NCBI GenBank assembly: GCA_944392655.1
Contig: CALXXL010000005.1
Location: 1 to 64,000 of the forward strand
Direction: 5' to 3'
Source: an uncultured Victivallaceae bacterium
GTDB lineage: Bacteria > Verrucomicrobiota > Lentisphaeria > Victivallales > Victivallaceae
DNA: 64,000 bases
Shown: one piece after another, positions 36,064 to 44,414 of the stretch
How the letters are laid out: each line of letters begins with the position of its first letter
Position numbering within the stretch: position 1 is the stretch's first letter
Translations under genes and position numbers: made by a program
The notes under the pieces: generated by a model
Database searches by the model: none
Told to the model about the DNA's origin: nothing
What the model saw: the letters and a program-made list of their open reading frames with translations, nothing else

Positions 36064-36693
36064 TTACTTCTGTTGTTCCAAAGTTTTCATAAGAATTTCC
36101 CAATCGTCAGAATTCAAATTCATATCATAGTCGTTATCACAATCTTGGAATCCTAAAACAGCTGGAGCGCGCATCCCATTAATAATTGTATGTGGTAAAT
36201 CAATTCTTGGCACTTTATCTTTTTCATATATGGCAAAGATACAAACATCAGCTTTATTATCAAGTGACATGACATCTCTTCTATTGAATCCAATGACAAT
36301 AATATATGTCATTCCATACAACTTCTCCAGTGTCAATTCTCCTGCTTTTTTTATTGAAATATCGTTCATTTCCCCAATATATATCACTTGGGATTTATCC
36401 GGCAGGAATTTTTTCTTCAACTGTAACAAGGTTCCAATGAAAGAAACTGAACCTTTGCATTTATTGTATAGTTGCATTGTATTTAATGATAACAATCGAT
36501 TCTCTAGATAAAGACCTAAAACTCCTCCATTCATCCCCAAAAATTTTTGTTCATCTTGTATTGTGAATTTATGCTCGCTATGAATTTTTGTTAAAAAATC
36601 AATAACAAACGATAGATTGCCATTCGTACTGGAATCTTGAGCATGGCAAAACATAGCAAAACACACCAAAAAAACAACACTCCATTTTTTCAT
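36064..36693 (-). CDS. Exported island protein, hypothetical (intact parent of a decayed copy)
   Basis: The 209-aa product has a cleavable signal peptide (MKKWSVVFLVCFAMFCHA) and an acidic C-terminal half (FQDCDNDYDMNLNSDDWEI). A decayed copy of its first 55 residues lies at 38963-39236. Its ATG overlaps the stop of an upstream coding tail (ATGA), indicating former translational coupling as in toxin-immunity pairs. No family is recognised. Confidence 0.65.
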   Translation of the reverse strand: MKKWSVVFLVCFAMFCHAQDSSTNGNLSFVIDFLTKIHSEHKFTIQDEQKFLGMNGGVLGLYLENRLLSLNTMQLYNKCKGSVSFIGTLLQLKKKFLPDKSQVIYIGEMNDISIKKAGELTLEKLYGMTYIIVIGFNRRDVMSLDNKADVCIFAIYEKDKVPRIDLPHTIINGMRAPAVLGFQDCDNDYDMNLNSDDWEILMKTLEQQK

Positions 36694-36840
36694 TCTGTAT
36701 AACCTTTCTGAATTTTCTTAAGAATTTTGGTCAAGTCGCGAGCCGAACCCAATGCGATATCTTCCGTATTTGCAGCCGAAAGTACTGCGATGTATTGAGC
36801 CAATCTTTTTGAAATTGGCTCATATATCAAAGCATTCCAT
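36523..36840. repeat. Dispersed repeat A, copy 1 (318 bp)
   Basis: It matches 39065-39383 at roughly 93% by eye. It contains the 5' part of gene 36064-36693 and the 3' tail of the gene that once preceded it (on the minus strand ...AQYIAVLSAANTEDIALG..., stop overlapping the ATG). The match stops abruptly at 36840, where unrelated sequence begins. Confidence 0.85.
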
Positions 36841-37231
36841 CCTCCGCGATAAAGAAAAGCATTTTCTGTTTCTCAGTAAAATAAATAATTACAGGTAACC
36901 TGCCATCAATCTTAAAACCTCTTCCAATAGCATATAGCACAGGAAAAGATGTATCTCCAAAGAAATCATTGCCAATAGCAACACCATTGGAATAAAAATA
37001 ACATTTCTTTTCCAAGATTTTCCAATTAGGATAACAATGATTTATTGTAGATTTGAGAGAAGCAAACTCTTGCTTAGATAAAGTACATTCATATCCCTGA
37101 ATATTGATCAACTTACTTGAGCGTTTATGCAAATCTTGACCAAAAGGAAATATGTGGTAAAAATTATACTCTGAACAACCAGAGATAATCAATAAAAAAG
37201 CAAATCCCACAATAATCAATATTTTATTCAT
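36827..37231 (-). CDS. Small lipoprotein, hypothetical
   Basis: The 134-aa product begins MNKILIIVGFAFLLIISGC, a lipoprotein signal with lipobox ISGC (Cys19). The mature part contains SKQEFASLKSTINHCYPNW and LPVIIYFTEKQKMLFFIAED. No family is recognised. Its ATG overlaps an upstream coding tail that ends GLSVKQYE. The 3' end abuts repeat A. I see no strong ribosome site, consistent with coupling to a lost upstream gene. Confidence 0.6.
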   Translation of the reverse strand: MNKILIIVGFAFLLIISGCSEYNFYHIFPFGQDLHKRSSKLINIQGYECTLSKQEFASLKSTINHCYPNWKILEKKCYFYSNGVAIGNDFFGDTSFPVLYAIGRGFKIDGRLPVIIYFTEKQKMLFFIAEDGML

Positions 37232-37497
37232 ATTGCTTTACCGACAACCCATACGAAGCTGAAGTAGAAAAGGTAATAGTGAAAAGGTTAGGACTTTCAC
37301 GTGCCCCCTGCAATCCAGCCAGGTATTAATTCCCTTGTAATATTTTGCCAAAGATTATAAGAAGCATTCCATTCAAAATTCCAAAAACTGACAGAATCTA
37401 AAGTTATCAGTTTGTCAATAGCCCGTGTAGTATCATGAGCCGCATTTTTCAAGTATAATCCATACTGCTTAGCAAATAAGTTTGAATTCTTGCTTCC
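37224..37497 (-). pseudogene. Frameshifted stem-plus-tail gene remnant
   Basis: This otherwise gene-free stretch (37232-37594) holds two overlapping start-less frames. The first (37497-37297, 66 codons) encodes the shared stem AKQYGLYLKNAAHDTTRAID, then LITLDSVSFWNFEWNA and a unique end. The second (37325-37224) encodes ARESPNLFTITFSTSASYG and ends KQYE across the next gene's ATG. They look like one gene body broken by a frameshift, directly before lipoprotein gene 36827-37231. Confidence 0.6.
37363..37480. repeat. Shared stem repeat B, copy 2
   Basis: It matches 39375-39459 and, in its upstream half, 35895-35973. On the minus strand it encodes the conserved stem (HDTTRAIDKLITLDSVSFW). Sequences on the tail side differ between copies, so the stem is constant and the tip is variable. 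Confidence 0.8.
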
Positions 37498-37594
37498 TCA
37501 GCTGGCACAACCCTACCTTATTTCATCAAACCCACCATTATTTACTTGAAACTTAAGTTTCCTCCATTATCGATAGCAAAAGTATTTAAATTAA

Positions 37595-38431
37595 TTATTT
37601 CAAGATAATTCCTACAGAGAACTTATTGACAGGCTCAGCCAATTCGGGAATTGAAAATGAAAACCATAAACAGGAATCTTTGATTGCGGTAGCATCCAAT
37701 TTGAATGTATTAAAACCTTCAGAATATGTTTCGCTGATTTCAACTTTACCGCTGGCTGGGTTAACTTTGCCTTTTAATAAAAATGTCAATGGTTCAGTCA
37801 AAACAACATCATCAGTATTGGTCTTGAAAGGAATAAGAAAAACCTTTAATTCAAAATGGTATCCCTTTGCAAGGAAATAAGGTCTCAAATGATAATCTTG
37901 AAGAGTACTTGATGAATTAAAAATTTCGACAGGTTCATTACCTTCAGCAAAAAAAATGACATTAGATCTCGAAGTATCATGGATAATATTTCCATCGAAA
38001 TCCCAACATTTTTTCTGTTTGGGTATTGTTGAATAGCTATTGGCTGCAAATCGATAAGTTCCTTTTGTTTGAGATTGGATCATCCCATCTGGATAGTAGT
38101 TTTTTTCATCATATTTACCGTCACTAAAATATGTTACAATACATGAAGGTAATTTGTTATAAGAATGATAATCTTTCCAGATACCAACAGGAATCCCATT
38201 CTTATATGCCCCTTCCATAATTATGTTTCCATTGTAATCAAATTGCTGCCAATACCCGGTGAATTGTTTTTCTTTTCCCGGAAGTTCACCATTTGAATAT
38301 TTTCCTATTTTTCCGCAAATTCCGATATAATTTGATGGTGGGTAAAAGTTGTTGCTACTGTTTTGGCACCCGAAACTTAGGAAGACCAAACAACCTATAA
38401 TGATAAAATAACATTTAAAACAAAAATTCAT
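37595..38431 (-). CDS. Lipoprotein with MORN/YwqK-like repeats
   Basis: The 278-aa product has a signal peptide ending LSFGC (Cys22) and then several MORN-2-like repeats (GYWQQFDYNGNIIMEGAYKN, GIPVGIWKDYHS, VTYFSDGKYDEKNYYPDG), the pattern annotated as YwqK-type antitoxin in other bacteria. The C-terminal 130 residues are unassigned. YwqK neutralises the LXG-type toxin YwqJ in Bacillus, so an immunity role is plausible; being a lipoprotein it would act outside the cytoplasm. GAGGATAA precedes the start. Confidence 0.65.
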   Translation of the reverse strand: MNFCFKCYFIIIGCLVFLSFGCQNSSNNFYPPSNYIGICGKIGKYSNGELPGKEKQFTGYWQQFDYNGNIIMEGAYKNGIPVGIWKDYHSYNKLPSCIVTYFSDGKYDEKNYYPDGMIQSQTKGTYRFAANSYSTIPKQKKCWDFDGNIIHDTSRSNVIFFAEGNEPVEIFNSSSTLQDYHLRPYFLAKGYHFELKVFLIPFKTNTDDVVLTEPLTFLLKGKVNPASGKVEISETYSEGFNTFKLDATAIKDSCLWFSFSIPELAEPVNKFSVGIILK

Positions 38432-38440
38432 TTTTATCCT

Positions 38441-38554
38441 CTATTCGCATTGCGTCGTTCTTGCACTATTTTCCCATTCATAATGTTCTTGCTGGGTAAT
38501 ATATTGTTCTCCGCATGTCCTTTCAGGTTTTGTTAGTACAACCCAAGTATTAAC
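38441..38554 (-). pseudogene. C-terminal coding fragment before the MORN lipoprotein
   Basis: A 37-codon start-less frame encodes VNTWVVLTKPERTCGEQYIT and ends SARTTQCE, ten bases before the lipoprotein ATG. It fits the tail-then-lipoprotein pattern of the island. Short enough to need independent support. Confidence 0.4.
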
Positions 38555-38562
38555 CTAATGTT

Positions 38563-38955
38563 TTACTGATTTTTGACCACATTTTGCTCATGCATAGTAG
38601 GAATATCTCCTACTTTTATATATAATAGTTGTGTGCCGAATTCTGAAAAAGGTTGATTTTTTAATACAATTTTATCCATACTGGGCATAAAAGCGCTAAA
38701 TTTACCCGTCGCATCTTCAAAAAATAAATTATCACCAATTTGTTTCCACTTACCATTATTCTTTGTCGTATCGTTTTTTTCAATAGCAGTACAAACAAAT
38801 TCTCCATTCTCATAAATATTCATTTGAACGTGGGGTGTAAGCCTTTCCAAAATATTATTTTGTTGAGCATACAAATCCCATTGTCCAACAGGAGAAAAAG
38901 TGGAACTACAACTAGTACATAACATAATTATACAGCAACACAATATTAATTTCAT
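38563..38955 (-). CDS. Small lipoprotein, hypothetical
   Basis: The 130-aa product starts MKLILCCCIIMLCTSC, a short lipoprotein signal with Cys16 as likely lipidation site. The mature domain (SPVGQWDLYAQQNNILERL, then NGEFVCTAIEKNDTTKNNGKW) resembles a small beta-barrel lipocalin-like or META-type fold, which is a guess. ATG 38955 is preferred over an upstream start because GAGG precedes it and the signal then begins correctly. Confidence 0.6.
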   Translation of the reverse strand: MKLILCCCIIMLCTSCSSTFSPVGQWDLYAQQNNILERLTPHVQMNIYENGEFVCTAIEKNDTTKNNGKWKQIGDNLFFEDATGKFSAFMPSMDKIVLKNQPFSEFGTQLLYIKVGDIPTMHEQNVVKNQ

Positions 38956-39064
38956 AAAAACCTCACTCAAATAAATATATAGGAACAGGTTTATCTGAAC
39001 CAGGCTGTACACCTGGAAGCGAACTCACTAAGTTTGAGCCATCATATCCCATCGCATTCAAAAT

Positions 39065-39383
39065 TCCTCCATTCATTCCCAAAAATTTTTGTTCATCTTG
39101 TATTGTGAATTTATGCGCGCTATGAATTTTTGTTAAAAAATCAATAACAAACGGTAGATTGCCATTCGTACTGGAATCTTTAGCATGGCAAAACATAGCA
39201 AAACACGCCCCAAAAAACAACACTCCATTTTTTCATTCTGTACAACCTTTCTGAATTTTCTTAAGAATTTTGGTCAAGTCGCGAACCGTACCCAATGCGA
39301 TATCTTCCGTATTTGCTGTCGAAAGTACTGCGATGTATTGAGTCAATCTTTTTGAATTTGGCTCATATATCAAAGCATTCCAT
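39065..39383. repeat. Dispersed repeat A, copy 2 (319 bp)
   Basis: It matches 36523-36840 with scattered substitutions and one extra base. It is continuous with repeat B on its right side, which copy 1 lacks, so copy 2 keeps the older arrangement. Confidence 0.85.
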
Positions 39384-39459
39384 TCAAAATTCCAAAAACT
39401 GACAGAATCTAAAGTTATCAGTTTGTTAATAGCCCGAGTAGTATCACGATCCGCATTTT
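39375..39459. repeat. Shared stem repeat B, copy 1
   Basis: This is the stem module adjoining repeat A. It shares about 85 bp with 37364-37449. Confidence 0.8.
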
Positions 39460-39521
39460 CCGCAGGGGCTCCTTTATAATATGTTTAAGTGGTATGGTAG
39501 CTAGTGTAAAGTATAGAGCCT

Positions 39522-40100
39522 TTACTTGCAGATTATTTTGCCAAACAAGAACAAGCTCCAGCCAATAACTTTATCTCTGGCTACTTTACCATTCTCGAAA
39601 TATAACTCTACCTCTATCTCGTATTGCTGCATGGTTTTAGATCTCTTCCGGACATTAACCCGCCATATTTCAGCCGTCATCAGTTTTTCATCATTAACAG
39701 CTTCATTCAAGTTTTTATAACAATAATTGCTATATGTTTGTTGGGTGGTAGCGGTCATAATATTTAAGCCACCATCACTTAAGACGGATGATTCTTTAAA
39801 TACGATTTCAAGCACTTCTGGCTTGGTTTTGCCTGAAAACATATTGTGCGCCATATTCTGGACGTTAAATACGTTATGTACTTGCATTGCCCAATAGAAA
39901 GCCATAGATAAAATTATGGCACATAACAGAGATAAAATAAAAATAATTGATACAATTATGTCAAAATTCTGTTGAAACAGGATCGCCAATATTTTTACAA
40001 TTAATCCATTCTTAGCCAGAATTAGAATCAATTCCAGCCACATTATCAATATACAAAAACCGATAATGAAAACTGCCAGTGCCTGTTTAATGTTTTTCAT
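39522..40100 (-). CDS. Membrane protein, hypothetical
   Basis: The 192-aa product has two hydrophobic segments (about 8-30 and 45-70) followed by a soluble domain with LEIVFKESSVLSDGG and QQYEIEVELYFENGKVARDK. No family is recognised. AGGTAAG precedes the ATG. AT-rich like the rest of the island. The C-terminal beta-rich portion could be a DUF-type sensor, but nothing decides this. Confidence 0.6.
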   Translation of the reverse strand: MKNIKQALAVFIIGFCILIMWLELILILAKNGLIVKILAILFQQNFDIIVSIIFILSLLCAIILSMAFYWAMQVHNVFNVQNMAHNMFSGKTKPEVLEIVFKESSVLSDGGLNIMTATTQQTYSNYCYKNLNEAVNDEKLMTAEIWRVNVRKRSKTMQQYEIEVELYFENGKVARDKVIGWSLFLFGKIICK

Positions 40101-40200
40101 TGCACTTACCTTTCCAATTGGACAATTTTCTATTGAACGATTGGCGTAAACTCCTTTGAGTTACTATATTCTGTTGTTTTCCGATTGCAAGTACGGATGG

Positions 40201-40803
40201 TTATTTATGTGATAATTGTGCGACATCTTCTAAAAATCTTTTCTCCATTTCCGGATTCAGAATTTTCCCTTCCGGAGAAATTTCCAGCAGCTCCGGCAAT
40301 GGGGTATTATTGATTTGAATTTTTTCAACATATAACGCTCCGGTAATCAATGTAGTCGGGAATAATATATTTTCAGATGCCACTCCGCGTTTAGGGCTTT
40401 CTGATACAACCCTCACATATGGTATGGTATGAAAATTGGGCGGTGTTTCCGAGTAGATCTGTGCAATAATAATATGATAATCACTCTTCAACAGGGAAAA
40501 AATCTCCTTTTTGTATTGCAACAGCAACCCCACCAGTGAATATTCAAAATCATCGGGAATGTTGTATTGCCGGTGGATATTTGCACTTATGCTGTCAGTA
40601 GCACCGTTAAAAAGATATATACATGAATTCATCTCCTCTTTTAACGGGGGCGAATCTGAAAAAATGGTTTCCTGAAAAAGAAGAATATTATTTTCTACGG
40701 ATCGTGCTGCACTGTCCAAATCACGGGAAGGAGAGCCTGGTAACATAGAAAAGATTACCACTCCAAGAAGTAAAATTATGATGGCAAAATAGATAATCTT
40801 CAT
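40201..40803 (-). CDS. Tandem paralogue 2 of an anchored island protein
   Basis: The 200-aa product has an N-terminal membrane helix (MKIIYFAIIILLLGVVIFSM) and an outer domain ending ISPEGKILNPEMEKRFLEDV. It is about 70% identical by eye to the product of 40835-41437, with equal length. ATG 40803 is preferred because AGGG lies 8 bp upstream; the in-frame ATG at 40809 is too close to it. The duplication includes about 20 bp upstream of the start. No family is recognised. Confidence 0.7.
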   Translation of the reverse strand: MKIIYFAIIILLLGVVIFSMLPGSPSRDLDSAARSVENNILLFQETIFSDSPPLKEEMNSCIYLFNGATDSISANIHRQYNIPDDFEYSLVGLLLQYKKEIFSLLKSDYHIIIAQIYSETPPNFHTIPYVRVVSESPKRGVASENILFPTTLITGALYVEKIQINNTPLPELLEISPEGKILNPEMEKRFLEDVAQLSHK

Positions 40804-40834
40804 AGCCATAACCCTATTCTGTAAGCGTTTCCCG

Positions 40835-41437
40835 TTATTTATGAGACAATTTTGCGACATCTTCTAAAAATCTTTTTTCGATTTCCGGATTCAGAATTTT
40901 CCCTTCCGGAGAAATCTCCAGCAGTTCCGGCAATGGGGTATTATTGATTTGAATATCTTCAACATATAATGTTTCCCAAATCGATGTAGTCGGGAATAAT
41001 ATATTTTCAGATGATATTCCGTGCCAGGAATCTTCTGGTACAACTCTTACATATGATATGGTGTGAAAATTTGTTGGTATTTTCGTGTATCGCTTTGCAA
41101 TAATAATATGATAATTACTTTTCAACAGGGAAAAAATCTCCTTTTTGTACTGTAACAGCATTCCGACCAGCGAATACTCAAAATCATGGGGAATGTTATA
41201 CTGCCGGCGGATACTTTCACTGATTTTATCATTAGATTGGTAATAAAGATATATGCATAAATTCATTTCCTCTTTCAGCGGTGGTGCATCTGAAAAAATA
41301 ATTTCTTGAAAAAGAAGAATATTCTTTTTGGCGGTACGTGCTGCGCTGTTCAAATCACGGGAATGATAACCTGGTAATATTAAGGCAATTATAACTCCGG
41401 TAAATAAAATTATGATAGCAAAATAGATAATTTTCAT
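40835..41437 (-). CDS. Tandem paralogue 1 of an anchored island protein
   Basis: The 200-aa product has one N-terminal helix (MKIIYFAIIILFTGVIIALI) and a soluble domain (PPLKEEMNLCIYLYYQSNDK, YHIIIAKRY, NTPLPELLEISPEGKILNPE). It duplicates the next gene. ATG 41437 follows AATAGGG by 7 bp. Paralogous immunity genes kept in tandem are common beside polymorphic toxins; here that is only an analogy. Confidence 0.7.
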   Translation of the reverse strand: MKIIYFAIIILFTGVIIALILPGYHSRDLNSAARTAKKNILLFQEIIFSDAPPLKEEMNLCIYLYYQSNDKISESIRRQYNIPHDFEYSLVGMLLQYKKEIFSLLKSNYHIIIAKRYTKIPTNFHTISYVRVVPEDSWHGISSENILFPTTSIWETLYVEDIQINNTPLPELLEISPEGKILNPEIEKRFLEDVAKLSHK

Positions 41438-41446
41438 GGTCATACC

Positions 41447-41614
41447 CTATTCTGTGAGAGTTTCCCATTTTTTCTGAAACTCGTCTGTGAGAACGTTCAG
41501 GCATATCTTTGCGCGAGAGAAGCTCCGGGGTAATAATAATTCTGTGAGAAATACCAGAACCGTCTGCCTTACTCTCATAGTACCGCTCCTCCGGGGTGTT
41601 GACGCGAAAAATCT
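41447..41614 (-). pseudogene. Possible C-terminal coding fragment before the tandem paralogues
   Basis: A 55-codon start-less frame ends LTDEFQKKWETLTE ten bases before the ATG at 41437. A second frame across the same bases (from 41645, overlapping the gene) is also open, so the true reading frame is uncertain. The remainder of this 437-bp gene-free stretch (41615-41880) holds one more short open tail, about 41784-41880, and nothing else I recognise. Confidence 0.35.
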
Positions 41615-41880
41615 CTATAATAAATACTACAATACAGAGCCGCAAAAATCAAACATAAAACTCCGGAAATATAAAAAATATTCATGAATTATCAGAAATT
41701 TATCTCTCATGCAGAATAACTGTCACAATTTGCGTAAATACTTAATTAAAATTGATATTATAACCGTGGTTAATTGTGCTGGCATTAATCTATTGCATAC
41801 TGCCCTGTATTTTTGCCGCTTTCATTGACCTGAACTTTTGTAGAAAGCTCATAGCTGATAGAGCAGGATGGATCAATCTG

Positions 41881-42192
41881 TTAGTGTATCGGAATTGAAT
41901 ATTTCTTGCATTCTTCTAAAAAGCGCTTATATCTTCCTGTCCAGAAAACAATAAACTCCGGAATATGATTTAACTGATGCTTTATTAATATCCCCCGGCA
42001 GACAATTCCCTTTTTCAAAGAGACACCAGTTATTGCATAATATGGAAGAAAATACCTTTTCTTCAGAAAAAAGACACCAATTGAAAGTTGTAATGCATTC
42101 TCTGTAAAAACTACTTTGGTAAAAGGATAGGAGTAGTTAATTGCATTGCAGGATGAATCGCCGATTCGAATTCCTCCTAGAAACTCATGCAT
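41881..42192 (-). CDS. Small PH-like domain protein, hypothetical
   Basis: The 103-aa product has no signal peptide. Its strand-rich pattern (VVFTENALQLSIGVFFLKKR, YFLPYYAITGVSL, IPEFIVFWTGRYKRFLEECK) resembles bacterial PH-like domains with a C-terminal helix. GGAGTAATG precedes the start by 8 bp. Unlike its neighbours it would be cytoplasmic or peripheral. Low-GC island composition. Confidence 0.5.
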   Translation of the reverse strand: MHEFLGGIRIGDSSCNAINYSYPFTKVVFTENALQLSIGVFFLKKRYFLPYYAITGVSLKKGIVCRGILIKHQLNHIPEFIVFWTGRYKRFLEECKKYSIPIH

Positions 42193-42197
42193 TTACA

Positions 42198-42332
42198 TTA
42201 CTCCTTCATAGAAGTTACAGCCACACCATTACCTATGACTTGTTGTATAAAAGTCTGAGAGACACAGGTAGGTATTTCAACAGGAGTCCCTGCTCGAAAA
42301 TAAAGGTGCCCCCGTGCACAAACATCACTCAC
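42198..42332 (-). pseudogene. C-terminal coding fragment before the PH-like gene
   Basis: A 44-codon frame encodes CARGHLYFRAGTPVEIP and ends VTSMKE, six bases before the ATG of 41881-42192. It starts at a GTG after a stop and may be a gene tail or a tiny gene. The rest of 42193-42712 is AT-rich with no other recognisable feature until the tRNA terminator. Confidence 0.35.
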
Positions 42333-42664
42333 TTATAGCCCCACCCGGCAAGTGAGGAATCATTTAATTATTATCATTAAAACAGGAAAAATCAAACGGT
42401 TATGAGAAAAATTACGATATTTTTGATTGTCTGCCTTTGCCATGAGAGGCGATGTTATTGTTTTTGGTGGAAATAACGGTTACGAGCGGCAGAAAAAACT
42501 TTGTTAAGGGGTGAAGATAGAGGTTGATTGATATATCAATGAAAAAATGTTAAGACGGCTTTAAATTTTTATTGCCATTTTTTGCCATTTTGAGGCGCGA
42601 AATTGCCATCTTTGACGATTTTTATGCAAACAGGAAAAACAGCCAAATTCGATATTTTTTAGCG

Positions 42665-42700
42665 TAAAAAGGCCGGGTCACAACTTTTTGCAACCCGGCC
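42665..42700 (-). terminator. Terminator of the tRNA-Arg transcript
   Basis: GGCCGGGT / ACCCGGCC with a 14-nt loop; on the minus strand it is followed by TTTTT, 13 nt past the tRNA 3' end. Confidence 0.85.
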
Positions 42701-42712
42701 GCAAACCGCTAT

Positions 42713-42788
<76 letters not shown>

Positions 42789-42825
42789 AGATTATTTAAT
42801 AATATATCATATTGAGTTCTGATTT

Positions 42826-44214
42826 TCAAAGTTTCAGGCTGAATTTCTTCTTTTTGCACAATACGGCGGCAAGGCATATAACCACAGTTACTGCGAGGCT
42901 GCATATAAGAGAAATCCACATGTTGGATTTTTCCGGATCAACCGAAAATACCAGCGCTCTGGTTCCGAATATTACCGAGAAGAAGAAGATCTGGAAAATA
43001 TAAGCAGTTAATGGTACACTCCCGAGTTCGCGGAAGAATCTGAGAATAAAATTATCTCTTTTCCAGATATCGCAGATAATGTAAAATACCATCCATAATG
43101 CTGCTCCGATCACGCCGGTAGTGAAGAGCCATCCCAATGTACTTTCATTTTTATTAAGGCCGAACAGGAACCGGTAAATTGAGCCGTACCACAAATCCTC
43201 TGCCTCCGCGCCGTTTGCTCCCAGGCCTGCCAATGGTGTGGTCAGGGCAGAGAGGAGTAGACACATAATAAGGAACTTTCCCATCATGGACAACATGGCT
43301 TTGTGGTTGCCGGATGAGCGCAGCAACATGGTTCCGGCGCCAACGCCGAGAGTGACAATGAATGAATATGTTCCGATTCTCTGAGCATATCTGCTGAGCC
43401 ACTCATAACCTTCAAACCGTCCATACATGCCTGACAGCGCGACGATAAGGAAGAATGTCATAACCAGATATAATAATTCCGGGAATTTCCGGACGAACAA
43501 ATATGCCAGACTTGCGCCCAGATATCCCCATCCTATCAAACCGATAATCTCCCACCATCCTCCGCGCAGCCAGTTGCCCTGGTCAAAAAAGACGCATCGC
43601 CATGCCCGATACCACAATGGTTTTTCCTGTAACTCCAAAGGTATATTCTGGGTATATTGTGGTACAAATACAATCATGTAATAGATAAGTATGCCCCAGC
43701 CGACGGCTCTGAGGGCCAGAGAAATCCTGCGCCACCTGTAATCGTCGGCGGTGGTCTGGTTGAATGCGAGAATTATTCCGGCAGTCATCAAAGCCCGCCA
43801 TGCGCATGTGGCGACCCATGTATAATTTTCCGCGCCGGTCCAATCCCAGAAGCCGTGCAGGAAGCTCCAGTCGCCCATTTTTTCCAGGTTTGGCTGATTA
43901 ATCAGCAATAGTCCGATGAACAGCAAAGAAGCGCTTCTTATGATAACATGCGCAATTGCCTTCAGATTGTCCTTGAAAGAGTCGCCATATTTTTTGAACG
44001 CCAATGGTATTGATATCCCGACCAGCAGCAGGAACATGGAAAAAATATAATCCACATAAGTTGCCGCGCTGAATGCCCGGTAATCATAGTGTCGCATGAA
44101 CCATGGAGAGTCCATAAAACCGAAGTTGGCAAAAATCATAACAAAGATGGTGATTCCGCGCAGAATATCCACTGAAATCACGCGAGTGGTTTTAGCGGGA
44201 GTGATATTATTCAT
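42826..44214 (-). CDS. DUF5009 / heparan-alpha-glucosaminide acetyltransferase-like membrane protein
   Basis: The 462-aa protein has about ten to twelve membrane helices. SVDILRGITIFVMIFANFG, an early aspartate-arginine motif, is typical of DUF5009/COG4299 proteins related to lysosomal HGSNAT, which pass acetyl groups across a membrane to sugars. ATG 44214 with GAGGA upstream is chosen over the TTG at 44220. It is divergent from a glycoside-hydrolase-like gene, in line with glycan processing, although acetyl transfer here is inferred. Confidence 0.75.
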   Translation of the reverse strand: MNNITPAKTTRVISVDILRGITIFVMIFANFGFMDSPWFMRHYDYRAFSAATYVDYIFSMFLLLVGISIPLAFKKYGDSFKDNLKAIAHVIIRSASLLFIGLLLINQPNLEKMGDWSFLHGFWDWTGAENYTWVATCAWRALMTAGIILAFNQTTADDYRWRRISLALRAVGWGILIYYMIVFVPQYTQNIPLELQEKPLWYRAWRCVFFDQGNWLRGGWWEIIGLIGWGYLGASLAYLFVRKFPELLYLVMTFFLIVALSGMYGRFEGYEWLSRYAQRIGTYSFIVTLGVGAGTMLLRSSGNHKAMLSMMGKFLIMCLLLSALTTPLAGLGANGAEAEDLWYGSIYRFLFGLNKNESTLGWLFTTGVIGAALWMVFYIICDIWKRDNFILRFFRELGSVPLTAYIFQIFFFSVIFGTRALVFSVDPEKSNMWISLICSLAVTVVICLAAVLCKKKKFSLKL

Positions 44215-44414
44215 AAGCAATCCTCAAAAAAGTTATTTCCCGTCAAACGGAGCAAAAATATTTTTGTTTTAGAATATATAGTTTTTTTTCTGTCAAACAA
44301 GCATCTGTTTATATTTTTTTATAAAATATGCGGATGGGGAAAATTGTATTTGTTCAGGTCGCGGTTATATTAACCGGCGAACCGTAACAGTGTTGTAATT
44401 AAGGAGACAAAATC

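Larger units (their letters stand above)
38963..39484 (-). pseudogene. Decayed copy of gene 36064-36693 with its upstream tail
   Basis: 39233-39484 is an 83-codon start-less frame with the stem (DTTRAINKLITLDSVSFWNF) and a unique end (LTQYIAVLSTANTEDIALG...), its stop overlapping an ATG. The following gene copy matches gene 36064-36693 for about 55 codons, has a one-base insertion in the signal peptide and then switches to unrelated sequence (NAMGYDGSNLVSSLPGVQPG) ending 7 bp before the next lipoprotein gene. A GTG restart could still give an 86-aa peptide. This accounts for 39013-39521. Confidence 0.75.

Noticed and set aside
40087-40200. Another coding tail before gene 39522-40100
   Set aside because: The open frame is short, continues directly from a neighbouring stop codon and could be open by chance in AT-rich DNA.
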